NCBI RefSeq assembly: GCF_020966635.1
Contig: NZ_JAJKFQ010000005.1
Span: forward strand, 1,452,481-1,516,480
Direction of reading: 5' to 3'
Source: Stieleria sp. JC731
GTDB taxonomy: Bacteria > Planctomycetota > Planctomycetia > Pirellulales > Pirellulaceae
Length of the DNA: 64,000 bases
Within the stretch, counting starts at the first letter, position 1. Every line of letters starts with the position of its first letter. The notes beneath the pieces are model-generated. The model had not been told where the DNA came from. It was given only the letters and a program-made list of their open reading frames with translations, and made no database searches. A program made the position numbers and the translations under genes. Positions 18,001 to 26,381 of this stretch are shown here, piece after piece.

Positions 18001-18236
18001 CATTTGAGGCAGCTCAGCTAGCTGGTCAGACAAGGCTGCGGCCGGTTGTGATGACGGCTCTTGCCATGATTGTCGGAATGCTACCGATGGCAATTGGCAG
18101 CGGAGAAGGCGGTGAGCAAAACGCGCCGCTTGGACGCGCTGTGATCGGCGGTTTGTTACTGGCGACGGTCTATACGCTGGTATTCGTGCCTCTGCTGTTT
18201 CGGCTTCTAAAGCGAAGCTCAACCGTCGCCGCATAG
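15099..18236 (+). CDS. RND family efflux transporter, permease subunit (AcrB/CzcA-like)
   Basis: The protein is 1045 aa, the full length of the family. Two halves each have a periplasmic loop and six helices. It starts with the typical LALRRTYTFLVAAI and MPSDIFPEVDLPVV. The proton-relay helix contains GILVDDATVEIENVHRH (Asp-Asp pair). Conserved SIPLSILAS-type and LPMAIG ends are visible. It works in the inner membrane with the adaptor encoded 76 bp downstream. No outer-membrane factor gene is nearby, so a distant TolC-like partner is likely. Expression is probably controlled by the divergent GntR regulator. Substrates cannot be told from sequence. Confidence 0.93.
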   Translation: MWIVELALRRTYTFLVAAILIFVFGCVSIWKMPSDIFPEVDLPVVTVVWSYQGMPASDIERRIVLNNERVLSASVNDIEHIESQSLNGVGVIRIFFRPNADIGTAIAQVGATCQTVLKNMPPGINPPFIVRYSATSVPIVQIAVSSETLTEKELSDYAANFIIQRFGSIPGARVPQPYGGKPKQIMIDLQLDALYARGLSPADVSEAVNAQNLIIPAGAAKIAETEFNVRLNSSPELIETFEKIPLETKNGSRVFLGDVANVRSGFQVQTNVVRRDGKRAVLMTVLRGEGASTIEVVRGIREALPRIQAQLPDSLQMDLLFDQSVFVESAIEGVLHEAAIAAGLTALMIFVFLGSLRSTLIVVVSIPLSILASLSMLWMLGETINIMTLGGLALAVGILVDDATVEIENVHRHLHDKIPIRKAILDGAREIAQPAIVSTLSICIVFIPVAFLDGPASYLFVPFAMAVVFALGTSYLLSRTLVPTLMLLMMQKQGQTSNSRWKVFTRWHAWFEERFDRATEFYGSILSSILKKPRRSTFVLVGIIAGSLSLVPFVGRDFFPQVDSGQFRLHVRAPAGTRIEETEVIFGQVEDVIREVVPDEELDLVLDNFGLPPFFTTIAYIDNDTVSVSDGEILVSLSETHAPTNSYVRRLRDELAQRFPECTFYFMPADIVGQILTFGKPAAVNLQVVGTRREENFQVAKDLLRRMKAIPGMVDVRLRQITDAPELKINVDRALASELDLNQRQIADSLLVSLASSVQISPNFWVSPENRVNYRVAVQTPQRKIDDVESLLQTPLFGQDSDQTQLLTNVARLQRSETESVISHYNVQPVYEISGSVDRRDLAGVASELHELIDQTEDELPRGSRLALRGQIESMEESFQGLSLGLCFAILLVYLLMVVNFQSWLDPLIILGALPGCLAGIVWSLFVTDTTISVPALMGTIMCIGVSTANSILVVSFANAKLHEAGDSFEAAQLAGQTRLRPVVMTALAMIVGMLPMAIGSGEGGEQNAPLGRAVIGGLLLATVYTLVFVPLLFRLLKRSSTVAA

Positions 18237-18312
18237 TGTCTCCGCATCGAAATCGGTCGCGTCTGAACGCGAGCACACCCTAACAATCACAGTACCAGAA
18301 AAGGCTGCAACG

Positions 18313-19515
18313 ATGACCACATTCCGCAATGCAAAAAAACACTTCGCCCGAGGTTGGCTGGCCCTGCTGGGCATTTTGATTGCCTTGGGAGGGCTGCTGA
18401 CCGTTGGCGCGGCGCCGAAGTTAACACGGAAACGTCAGGCCGACGAGATAGCGTCGCAGGCTCTGAATCAGCCGCCTCTTGTCACGGTCACCGACGTTGA
18501 GCTAACCGATGCATTTCATCGGTTTAGCTTGCCAGGTAGCACGATCGCCAACCAACAGACGTGGCTCTACGCGCGAGCCGACGGATATTTGAAGGATCAA
18601 CGCGTCGACATTGGGGATGACGTTAGCAAAGGACAGCTGCTGGCTGTCATCGAAGCTCCAGAAGTAAAAGCGGAATTGAACGCGGCCAGTGCGGCCGTTT
18701 CGCAAGCCGAAGCTGAACTGCAACGGATCAATGCTGAACTAGAGTTGGCAAAACTTCGATTGGTTCGTGAACGGCGGCTCGTCCAAAGTAACGCGACATC
18801 GCAAGAAACGGTCGATCAACGTGAAGCCGAATACAAAGTTTCGTTGGCTGCTAAGGAAATGGCGGTAGCTACAATCGAAGCCAAACGAGCCGAAGTCGAG
18901 CGTCTAGATCAAGAGATCGAATTTCAGCAGATTCAAGCTCCCTTCGATGGAGTGATTACTGCGAGATCGTACGATGTCGGTGCTTTAATTACCGACGATG
19001 CACCAGAGCAAACGCCAGGGCTTTACCGAGTTTCGGAACTCAAGCGACTGCGTGTTGTTGTCGATGTGCCGCAACAATACGCCACAACGCTTGCAATTGG
19101 AGACACTGTCCTCGTTCGGCGTCCTGATAGTCAATCCGAAGAGATCGTGGCTAAAATTAGTCGAACGACGCAGTCCATTGCTCCGGAAGCGAGAACGCTT
19201 CGCGTCGAAATTGAGATTCCCAACGAAGCTCGAACGCTGCTACCGGGAATGTACATTGAAACGGAATTTATTGTCCAACAGGCGCCGCGAGTGTTAATTC
19301 CGTCAGGGGCTCTAATAACGAGGAGCCAAGGAACGAAGGTTGCGCTGCTAGGGGACGGAGATACCGTTCGCTACAGGGAAGTCACTGTGCTACGAGATCG
19401 TGGATCGTCGTTGGAATTAAGCTCTGGGCTGACCGGCGATGAAACGTTGATCATACGGCCTGGCGACGATTTGAAAGAAGGGACGAAGATTCGAGCGGTG
19501 CGATCGAAGTCGTAG
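18313..19515 (+). CDS. RND efflux periplasmic adaptor (membrane fusion protein)
   Basis: The protein is 400 aa. It has an N-terminal membrane anchor (WLALLGILIALGGLLTVGAA), a lipoyl half-motif (GYLKDQRVDIGDDVSKGQLLAVIEAPE), a long coiled-coil hairpin (residues ~120-205, rich in Ala/Glu/Arg), the second lipoyl half (QIQAPFDGVITARSYDVGALI), then beta-barrel and membrane-proximal domains (PGMYIETEF, RSQGTKVALLGDGDTVRYREV). It bridges the RND pump to an outer-membrane channel. It is cotranscribed with the pump gene upstream. Confidence 0.92.
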   Translation: MTTFRNAKKHFARGWLALLGILIALGGLLTVGAAPKLTRKRQADEIASQALNQPPLVTVTDVELTDAFHRFSLPGSTIANQQTWLYARADGYLKDQRVDIGDDVSKGQLLAVIEAPEVKAELNAASAAVSQAEAELQRINAELELAKLRLVRERRLVQSNATSQETVDQREAEYKVSLAAKEMAVATIEAKRAEVERLDQEIEFQQIQAPFDGVITARSYDVGALITDDAPEQTPGLYRVSELKRLRVVVDVPQQYATTLAIGDTVLVRRPDSQSEEIVAKISRTTQSIAPEARTLRVEIEIPNEARTLLPGMYIETEFIVQQAPRVLIPSGALITRSQGTKVALLGDGDTVRYREVTVLRDRGSSLELSSGLTGDETLIIRPGDDLKEGTKIRAVRSKS

Positions 19516-19665
19516 TGTTCCCAGAGGCCGATTGGCAGGGTAGATCGGCAAATCATTGGCTGGGTAGTTTTTGCACTGTTCCAATGCTCAGCGCTGAGTT
19601 CCGCTGACATTTCAGTCAGCGACGAAATCAGCGGCTGAGCTTGTTTGGACGGCAACCGACGATCG

Positions 19666-20634
19666 TTACATTGCGGACTGAGCAGCTTCGCTTGCGGAGT
19701 TCAGTTGATCGACTTGGCTGTCTGTCAGTTGGATCTCGGCGGCTTTGACGAGCTGCGAAAGTTGCTCGACACTCGTCGCGCTGGCAATCGGCGCGGTGAT
19801 ACTTGGTCGTTGCATCAACCATGCTAAAGAGATCACAACGGGGACTGTTTCGTGAGCGGCGGCGACTTCGTCAAGTGCAGACAGAATTGTCAGGCCACGA
19901 TCGTTTAGATACTTTTCACCGATGCCTCCGCCGCGAGCACTTTTGCCGAGGTCCGATTCGGATCGATACTTCCCGGTCAAAAATCCACTCGCAAGTGAAT
20001 AGTAACTAATCACTCCAAGGCCTTCGGAAAGACACAGCGGTTCGAGTTCATTTTCAAAGCCAGCTCGATCGTACAGGTTGTACTCCGGTTGCAGCGAGAT
20101 GTAGGTTGGTAAATTCGCATCTTTGCTGACCTTTATGGCCTCGGCCAATCGATCGGCCGTGTAATTCGATGCGCCAATCGCACGAACTTTTCCGGCTTTG
20201 ATCAACTCATCATACGCCGAGAGGGTCTCTTCGAATGGCGTGTCTTTATCGTCCTGGTGTGACTGATACAGATCAATGTGGTCGGTTTGCAACCGCCGCA
20301 ACGAGTCTTCGACTGACTTCAAGATGTAATCTTTCTTAAGACCTTTTGATCCGTCACCCATTTCCATGCCCACTTTGGTGGCCAAGACGACATTGTCTCG
20401 CTTTCCGCTTTTAGAAAGCCAGTTGCCGATGATCGTTTCGGATTCGCCACCTTGGTTTCCTTCTACCCATGTGGAATACATGTTTGCAGTGTCGATAAAA
20501 TCGAAGCCGTAATCGACGAAAGCATCAAGAATTTTGAAGGAAGCATTCTCGTCGATTGTCCAGCCGAACACATTTGCGCCGAGTGCAAGTGGCGCGATTG
20601 AGAATCCCGAATTGCCGAGCGTGTTCTTTTTCAT
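19666..20634 (-). CDS. Aldo/keto reductase
   Basis: The protein is 322 aa from ATG 20634 with an AGGAG Shine-Dalgarno 10 bp upstream. Family signatures: GNSGFSIAPLALGANVFGW, active-site region FDFIDTANMYSTW (catalytic Asp and Tyr), LRRLQTDHIDLYQSHQDD (His), IGASNYTADRL, and an NADPH-binding end APIASATSVEQL. It is an NADPH-dependent oxidoreductase of the AKR superfamily; the carbonyl substrate is unknown. It is monocistronic and convergent with the efflux operon. Confidence 0.92.
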   Translation of the reverse strand: MKKNTLGNSGFSIAPLALGANVFGWTIDENASFKILDAFVDYGFDFIDTANMYSTWVEGNQGGESETIIGNWLSKSGKRDNVVLATKVGMEMGDGSKGLKKDYILKSVEDSLRRLQTDHIDLYQSHQDDKDTPFEETLSAYDELIKAGKVRAIGASNYTADRLAEAIKVSKDANLPTYISLQPEYNLYDRAGFENELEPLCLSEGLGVISYYSLASGFLTGKYRSESDLGKSARGGGIGEKYLNDRGLTILSALDEVAAAHETVPVVISLAWLMQRPSITAPIASATSVEQLSQLVKAAEIQLTDSQVDQLNSASEAAQSAM

Positions 20635-20714
20635 AGATCGTTCTCCTCTTTCGCGTAACGATTTACAATGTTGCGAAAGTTGTTTGGTGAAGTGATTTCA
20701 ATTGTCAGTTCCTA

Positions 20715-20845
20715 CTAGTGCTTCGTTCCAAGTCGATTTTAGGATTAGCCGTATGGCGTTAGCCACGGTTTCAGTGCAATAACCGGGGCCAACGCTCCTC
20801 GGCTGATGACCCGAACCCGTATTTTCATATGAATCGAAGCACTAG
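20715..20845. repeat. MITE-like element with perfect 11 bp terminal inverted repeats
   Basis: CTAGTGCTTCG (20715-20725) and CGAAGCACTAG (20835-20845) are perfect inverted repeats bounding 131 bp. Inside, CGTTAGCCACGGTT and AACCGGGGCCAACG form a second imperfect hairpin around a 10 bp loop. No ORF is present. It lies between the aldo/keto reductase promoter side and the downstream helical-repeat gene. I believe similar palindromic intergenic sequences are common in Rhodopirellula, but this is from memory and unchecked. Confidence 0.65.
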
Positions 20846-20977
20846 GTATACTGCGAAAAGCCGCGAGTCTTACAGATGTGGCAGCGATTTCCTGGTGAAG
20901 TCAACCTGTTGTCGGTTGCTTTGAAGTTCCGTTATTGACCATTTCAAATCGTTCTTGCTTGCAGATCTATTCGCTGG

Positions 20978-20997
20978 GCATACCGTATTCGGTATGC
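20978..20997. promoter_or_regulatory. Perfect palindrome upstream of the helical-repeat gene
   Basis: GCATACCG-TATT-CGGTATGC is an 8 bp perfect inverted repeat with a 4 bp spacer, 29 bp before the start codon at 21027. It could be a repressor operator or an RNA hairpin near the ribosome-binding region. There is no T-run, so it is not a terminator. Confidence 0.4.
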
Positions 20998-21026
20998 GGG
21001 TTTGATCGCACTACTTTGGAACACAA

Positions 21027-22361
21027 ATGAAATCTTCCGGTCGTCGTACAGGCCAAAATCGGGCAGCCGGGAAATCTAAAACGGCTATGCCCGATTGGAA
21101 ATCGAAATGGCCACGTAATGGCGATGTCCGTCGATGGTTGATTTGCTGGCTTGAAAAGTGTGAGGCGATCGAAGACTCGGATAAAGCAGTGTCTAAGTCC
21201 TCAATTCCTATCCAAAGGCTCAGCGAACTAGGTCGGCGGGAAGAGGCCTTGAGATATGTTCGCCGATTTCTAAAACGGCTTCCCAATCGTTCCTGTCTTA
21301 ATACGGTATCGATGATGGAACTCGCTGCCGAAGTCGAGTTGGATAGCGGTGACATTGAGGCCGCAGAAAAATGGTTGAGCAAGATAGTTCGGCTCGATGA
21401 CTCGCAATCACGGAAGCGTGATCGTAATTTTCACGTCAATACGGTTCATCGATTTCGGGTGAAATACGGACTCATTGACCCTGCACTGATCGAAGATGAG
21501 CAAGAGTCGTTGGATGCAGCGGGGAATCGAGCACAGCGACTCGCGAAGGCGTTTATCAACGACCGGAAATTTGCGAAGGCTCGGAAGCAGTTGGAGTTAC
21601 TCGAAACAGTCGCGAAGGCGACTGAAGACGAGTTCTTTCGTTCGATTCGCTACCAGACGATTTTGGATTTGTACCAAAAGCTGAAAGACAAGGACGCCGT
21701 CCGACGCGTTTTGCGAAAGATGAGTAAGGAGGATCGCGACGACGCGATATCGTACACTCAGTTGTCCAAATTAGGGCTGCATTCCGAAGCCGTTCGATGC
21801 GCCGAGCGAAGGGCAAAAGAAGAATTGGAACTATTGGCGACAATGGACAATCCAAACATACATTTCCCGGTTCGAGGGGTATGTGATGCGATCGAATTCC
21901 TTGTTGATGTTGACGAGCAGACTCGTGCGAGACGATTGCTTCGACGCGTCCAAAAGGAATGCCAGGATTGGCCCGTCTACGAATTCGGTTGGTCCACTTC
22001 GTTGGTATACACACTACTTGCACGAGTCGTCGGGAAGATGGATGGCCCAGAGGCTGCTGCCGAGTTGATCCAATCCGCATTGGATGATGCCTCAGCCGAA
22101 ACAAGGGCTCAATGGCGAAAGGATGCAAAAGGGATGGCCATTGATCTTGAAGCTGATTTAGGGAACTTTGACTTTGCTCTTCAGAAAGCTAGGAAACTGC
22201 GATCACCTGAGGAGAGGCTTTTCGAAATGGCTAAATTGCTGGCCCAAGCGAATCGTTGGAAAGAGCTGCGTGAATTGTGTCAGGAAGTCCAATCACCCGA
22301 GCAGGCAGCCGAACTCTGCGCGCAAATCAAGCTACAATTTCCCACTGCTGAATCTGACTAG
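21027..22361 (+). CDS. Hypothetical alpha-helical repeat (TPR-like) protein
   Basis: The protein is 444 aa, lacks a signal peptide and is Lys/Arg-rich at the N-terminus. From residue ~55 it is a series of amphipathic helix pairs resembling degenerate TPRs (RREEALRYVRRFLKRLPN, GDIEAAEKWLSKIVRLD, RKFAKARKQLELLETVAK, GPEAAAELIQSALDDA, FDFALQKARKLRSPEERLFEMAKLLAQANRW). It is probably a cytoplasmic protein-protein interaction scaffold. I do not recognise a more specific family. It is a single gene. Confidence 0.6.
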   Translation: MKSSGRRTGQNRAAGKSKTAMPDWKSKWPRNGDVRRWLICWLEKCEAIEDSDKAVSKSSIPIQRLSELGRREEALRYVRRFLKRLPNRSCLNTVSMMELAAEVELDSGDIEAAEKWLSKIVRLDDSQSRKRDRNFHVNTVHRFRVKYGLIDPALIEDEQESLDAAGNRAQRLAKAFINDRKFAKARKQLELLETVAKATEDEFFRSIRYQTILDLYQKLKDKDAVRRVLRKMSKEDRDDAISYTQLSKLGLHSEAVRCAERRAKEELELLATMDNPNIHFPVRGVCDAIEFLVDVDEQTRARRLLRRVQKECQDWPVYEFGWSTSLVYTLLARVVGKMDGPEAAAELIQSALDDASAETRAQWRKDAKGMAIDLEADLGNFDFALQKARKLRSPEERLFEMAKLLAQANRWKELRELCQEVQSPEQAAELCAQIKLQFPTAESD

Positions 22362-22507
22362 AAATATCAACAAACGGATCATTGATTGGTCAACGCTGAC
22401 CTACTCGCTCGATGGCTTTATGACACGGGCGATGGTTTCAAGTTTTCAGGCTCATGCGGTTTCAGCGAGCAACCTACTGGCTTCTTTACTTTGGAAGTGC
22501 GACATCG

Positions 22508-23227
22508 ATGAACGAGCGAGACCTTGCGATTGAGAGAATCCGAAAGAACATTCAGGAATCCGGATTTCACCTCTACCAACTCCTTCCCAATTCGACGCCG
22601 GGTTTCTTTTACACGATTGGCTTGACCGAAAGGATCGGTGCGGAAATCGTCCTTGCCGGGTGTGGGTTCTATTCGCCTGAGCAGCTCGTTCAAATCGTGC
22701 AGGAACTTGCTCAACAGTTCACGCTCGACGGCGACTTCGAAATCAAGCTGAAATCCCAAGGTGTTTTTACTTTTCACGAAGTGGAGACTACTTGGAGTAA
22801 GAAACTGTTGGCGGGTGCGATTGACTACTATTCCAACGAAGAAATTCTGGCGTTCCAGGTGATGCCTGAACAAGACAAGATGACGTTGGACGTTCCGGAT
22901 ATGACAGAAGCATACGATCCTGAAGCGTGTGGCGGTTGGCGGTGGCTGACAGAGCCATGGCCGTATGATGTCGCTGCAGAAAGCAAAGCCGTGACCAATG
23001 TTGATGCTTTGCTTGGATATCCGATTACGGAAGTAACTCGCTGGGAAAAGGACCAGTGGGAGATGTTTAGTGGTGCTGGCCCCGAAGTTGATCCAGCGGA
23101 TATCCGTGTCGTTCCGCTAGCGACTCTGATTGGCGAAGACGATTCTCTCGAACCGGTGCTGAAACTAGATTTGGAACAAGGTATCTGGCGAGAAGATGCG
23201 GAGTCCGACTGGAACGCATGGGACTGA
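22508..23227 (+). CDS. DUF4262 domain protein
   Basis: The protein is 239 aa from ATG 22508; residues before it in the longer frame look non-coding. The N-terminal ~140 residues match DUF4262: I-x-x-x-G-F-H-L-Y then PGFFYTIGLTERIGAEIVLAGCGF, with the conserved F-x-Y-T-x-G-L core. The C-terminal part is Trp/Asp-rich (CGGWRWLTEPWPYDV). The family is often found near toxin/immunity loci, but its biochemical role is unknown. Confidence 0.7.
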   Translation: MNERDLAIERIRKNIQESGFHLYQLLPNSTPGFFYTIGLTERIGAEIVLAGCGFYSPEQLVQIVQELAQQFTLDGDFEIKLKSQGVFTFHEVETTWSKKLLAGAIDYYSNEEILAFQVMPEQDKMTLDVPDMTEAYDPEACGGWRWLTEPWPYDVAAESKAVTNVDALLGYPITEVTRWEKDQWEMFSGAGPEVDPADIRVVPLATLIGEDDSLEPVLKLDLEQGIWREDAESDWNAWD

Positions 23228-23298
23228 AGCGAAATCTTTTCCCGTGAAGTCTCGCGATGCTGAAACGCGCGATAGCATCGATTGATAACAGGTTGGCA

Positions 23299-25527
23299 TC
23301 AGGATTTTGTCAACGCTTTGTCGCGGCGAATTATGAGTAGGGCTGGTAACAGCAGCAGATCACCAACCAATGCCGCCGCGAGTAACAGCACCATCATCCA
23401 TGCAAATCTGGCAGTGGGCATGAAGTTGCTCAAAGCAAAAATAGCGAGTCCGCTTCCACAGATCAGCGTGGTCTGAATCATTGCACGACCGCAGTGTCGA
23501 TACGCCGAGTAGACGGCTTCATGTCGCGTGTCCCCTGCATCGATCCGTCGGTCATAGAAATTCAGAAAGTGCAACGTGTCATCGACTGCGATTCCCATCG
23601 CAACGCTCGCCGTCATGATCGATCCGATATCAATTGGATGACCGAGCCAACCAAGATAACCGAATAGCGCAAGTGATGGAAACACATTGGGGATCATCGC
23701 CGTCAGCCCGGCGAAAAGTCCAGCTTGGACAATCGTCATTACCACGGCGATCAATGCAAATGCGGTGATAAAGCTAGCGAAGAGATCGTGAAGCAACTGA
23801 CGTTGGATTTCATGAACCAAAGGCATCAAGCCGGATAGCTTTATTTCCATCGAAGAATCAGCGGCCACCACATCGTTCAATCGAGCATGCAGGTCTTGCA
23901 AAATCAGTCCGTAGTCCTGATTGCCAAACGCACTCAAGTTGGCCGAGATTCGAAAACGGTCGGACTCGCTATCGGTGACGAAGTATCCAAATTGCTGGGC
24001 TGATTGTTTGGCGCCATCAAAGTACTGTTCTGCGTAGTCGCCCACAATTGGTACGGGAGACGATGGCATGAAAGCTTGACAAGAGGTTACCGAAACGACC
24101 TGAGTTTCATTTGCAAGGCATTCCTCGATTTTGCTTAGCATCGCCAGTCGGCTTTCTGCGTTTGGACGCGTGTGACTATCAAATCGTACGATGACCTCGA
24201 TCGGAACAAGTGGCCCAACGTTCGCTTCAATCCAGGTGTAGTCGCGAATTAGTCGAGACTCGTCACCGAACAGGGTTTCAATCCGAACCGACGCTTTTAG
24301 TTGCGCGACACCATATCCGAGCCCAATCATTAGCGTGATTCCAATCAAACTGATCCAAGTGGCTCCTTTGCTTTGCAAAGCCATCAGCGTATCCCAGGCT
24401 TTCGATGGCATTTGACGAGGCGTCGCTTGGTATTTCGGCGTCTTCCAGTAGATCAATCCTGGAAGCAGGGAAAGTATTAGCACTGCCGTCAATACTACGC
24501 CAATTGCTGAAAAAACTCCGAATTCTCGCACCGCAATAAGACCGCTTACTGCGAGAGAGCCGAGACCGATCGCGGTGGTTCCGCTTGATAGGATGCAAGG
24601 CAACCAACCGATCCGTAACGCTTGGAAAACGGCCTTTCTTGAAACGACGTCGCGCTCGTCATCGTTCGGGGGTGCATTGTTTGCATTGCTTTGACAGTCG
24701 ATGTAGTAATTGACAAGGTGGATTCCCCCGGCGATTGCCAATACCTGAATCAGCGGTGGCAAGACAATCAGCAAAGCGGTCATCGTACCGCCGGCATAGT
24801 GCAGGATTGCAAGTGAGATTGCCTGGCAGAGCGACGCGACTCCAAAAACAAGTATCGCTACATGGAGCGAGTTCAAGCAGAGGATACAGACGCAGAAGAC
24901 GACAAGAGACGACAACGGGGCAAATCGACTCATCGTTGCCTGGCTGGCTAAATCGACTTCATAACCATCAATGATTGGTCCTGCCAAATGCAAATCTTGA
25001 TACTTGGCAGATCCATATCGCACGGCCGCGGCACGAATCAGGGGAACTAGATCACCACGCTTTCGCAAGCCGGTTTTATTGAAACCGATGACAACCGCGG
25101 TGGTTTTGCCATCCGGGCCTAAAAGTGATGAACTCAGACGCCTCTTGGCTTCGTCGACAGGGATGGAAAGTGGTGGTGAAGTCAGTCGTTGAAAGACTTC
25201 ACGTCCCGAAATTACAGAGTGGAAGACCCACTGGCCTGAATCCTGAAATGCAGGCGCTTTGCGAAGCGATTTGGTAAATCGATCGAGACTTGGATTGTCG
25301 AGCGTACAACCGGGCCAACTGATGACGATAACATCGCCCGCACCAAAGTCGTCCGAGAATTGGTCATAGCTGGCTCGCGCTGCAAACGTACCATCAACCC
25401 AGTCCAAAGGCGAGTTTGGTTCCGGCTGCAGCGTCATCATCGCTCCTTTGGCGATCCACGGCGCAAGTAGCAGCAAGTAAATAAGCAGCAATCGAAAACG
25501 TGCTACCGCACGGCGATCGTCTTTCAT
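23299..25527 (-). CDS. MMPL/RND-superfamily lipid exporter-like transporter
   Basis: The protein is 742 aa from ATG 25527, which overlaps the upstream stop as ATGA; a GTG at 25542 is an alternative. One N-terminal helix, an extracytoplasmic loop, a block of five helices (LVVFCVCILCLNSLHVAILVFG to ILSLLPGLIYW), a second loop and a second block (AFALIAVVMTIVQAGLFAGL; SIMTASVAMGIAVDDTLHFLNFYDRR) show the duplicated sterol-sensing-like RND layout. The conserved G-I-A-V-D-D-T-L-H motif marks the proton path. The family exports lipids or hopanoids (HpnN, MmpL). It is last in the YceI operon. Confidence 0.85.
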   Translation of the reverse strand: MKDDRRAVARFRLLLIYLLLLAPWIAKGAMMTLQPEPNSPLDWVDGTFAARASYDQFSDDFGAGDVIVISWPGCTLDNPSLDRFTKSLRKAPAFQDSGQWVFHSVISGREVFQRLTSPPLSIPVDEAKRRLSSSLLGPDGKTTAVVIGFNKTGLRKRGDLVPLIRAAAVRYGSAKYQDLHLAGPIIDGYEVDLASQATMSRFAPLSSLVVFCVCILCLNSLHVAILVFGVASLCQAISLAILHYAGGTMTALLIVLPPLIQVLAIAGGIHLVNYYIDCQSNANNAPPNDDERDVVSRKAVFQALRIGWLPCILSSGTTAIGLGSLAVSGLIAVREFGVFSAIGVVLTAVLILSLLPGLIYWKTPKYQATPRQMPSKAWDTLMALQSKGATWISLIGITLMIGLGYGVAQLKASVRIETLFGDESRLIRDYTWIEANVGPLVPIEVIVRFDSHTRPNAESRLAMLSKIEECLANETQVVSVTSCQAFMPSSPVPIVGDYAEQYFDGAKQSAQQFGYFVTDSESDRFRISANLSAFGNQDYGLILQDLHARLNDVVAADSSMEIKLSGLMPLVHEIQRQLLHDLFASFITAFALIAVVMTIVQAGLFAGLTAMIPNVFPSLALFGYLGWLGHPIDIGSIMTASVAMGIAVDDTLHFLNFYDRRIDAGDTRHEAVYSAYRHCGRAMIQTTLICGSGLAIFALSNFMPTARFAWMMVLLLAAALVGDLLLLPALLIIRRDKALTKS

Positions 25528-26330
25528 ACCGTTGCTCGACACGATTCCCCTTCGCTTGACTGTTCGATCCGTTTAGCCAGTGGACCGAACGCTACCAATG
25601 GGTACCCGGGAACTTCGCGTTCGTATTGTCGATACGGTTCACCGATAAAGCGTTCCAAGCGACGATCTTTCAAAAAGCTGCCGTAAAAAATGTAGCCTGT
25701 CCAGATTGCCGTCAAAGCGGCGTGGTCTAGCGTCATCTTTGGTGTGAACCAGACAAGTCCAAGGAAGCTCAAATAGACTGGATGCCGGATCAGTTTGTAG
25801 GCACCACGTGGCTTGAAGACACGTCGCGGAGACTTTTGTCGTCGAAGCCAAAAGTAAAACGGCGTCCAACCGTTTTGATATCCGAGTCCTGTTAAAGCCA
25901 AGGAATAGAATAGTGCGGCCCATGATAAGTAAAAGCAAGCTCGAATCGCTTGCAGAGCAAATCCATCGACCTCCCACAAAACCATTTCGCTGCTTCGCCA
26001 ACCAAAGAAAAGCAGTAATAAGCTCACGCAAGTGACGACACAAAAGGTGCTGTCGTAAAAGGCGTTCGGAATCCAATGCGTCAAATACTTGCGAGTTCGC
26101 GGTACCAGCATGACACTGTGCGAAAATGCGAAAAATAGCGCTAGCGAACAGTCGCGAATGATCCAGTGCTGATGCGATTGACTTGTCGCACCATCTCGCA
26201 GGAACCAGAACAAGTACCAGACTGTCACCAAAAACAGCAGCTGATTTCCGAAGCCATAGGTGATTCCGATCGCTCGATAGAGTTTGGCTGAACCGGTTTC
26301 AACCGTCTTCAAGTTGACAGTGGCGTCCAT
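25524..26330 (-). CDS. Isoprenylcysteine methyltransferase-like membrane protein (MddA/NnrU-like)
   Basis: The protein is 268 aa with five to six hydrophobic helices. The C-terminal motif RGAYKLIRHPVYLSFLGLVWFTPKMTLDHAALTAIWTGYI...RRLERFIGEPYRQYEREVP matches the SAM-binding end of the ICMT-like family. The closest class I know is methanethiol S-methyltransferase MddA, but the family also includes membrane lipid or isoprenoid methyltransferases. Given a tocopherol-type methyltransferase and YceI in the same operon, an isoprenoid-related substrate is as likely as methanethiol. Start ATG 26330; the stop overlaps the MMPL start. Confidence 0.75.
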   Translation of the reverse strand: MDATVNLKTVETGSAKLYRAIGITYGFGNQLLFLVTVWYLFWFLRDGATSQSHQHWIIRDCSLALFFAFSHSVMLVPRTRKYLTHWIPNAFYDSTFCVVTCVSLLLLFFGWRSSEMVLWEVDGFALQAIRACFYLSWAALFYSLALTGLGYQNGWTPFYFWLRRQKSPRRVFKPRGAYKLIRHPVYLSFLGLVWFTPKMTLDHAALTAIWTGYIFYGSFLKDRRLERFIGEPYRQYEREVPGYPLVAFGPLAKRIEQSSEGESCRATV

Positions 26331-26381
26331 GCCGTTTTCCTAGTTGGGTAGCATTGTGGATAGAAGACATTCGATTCGATT

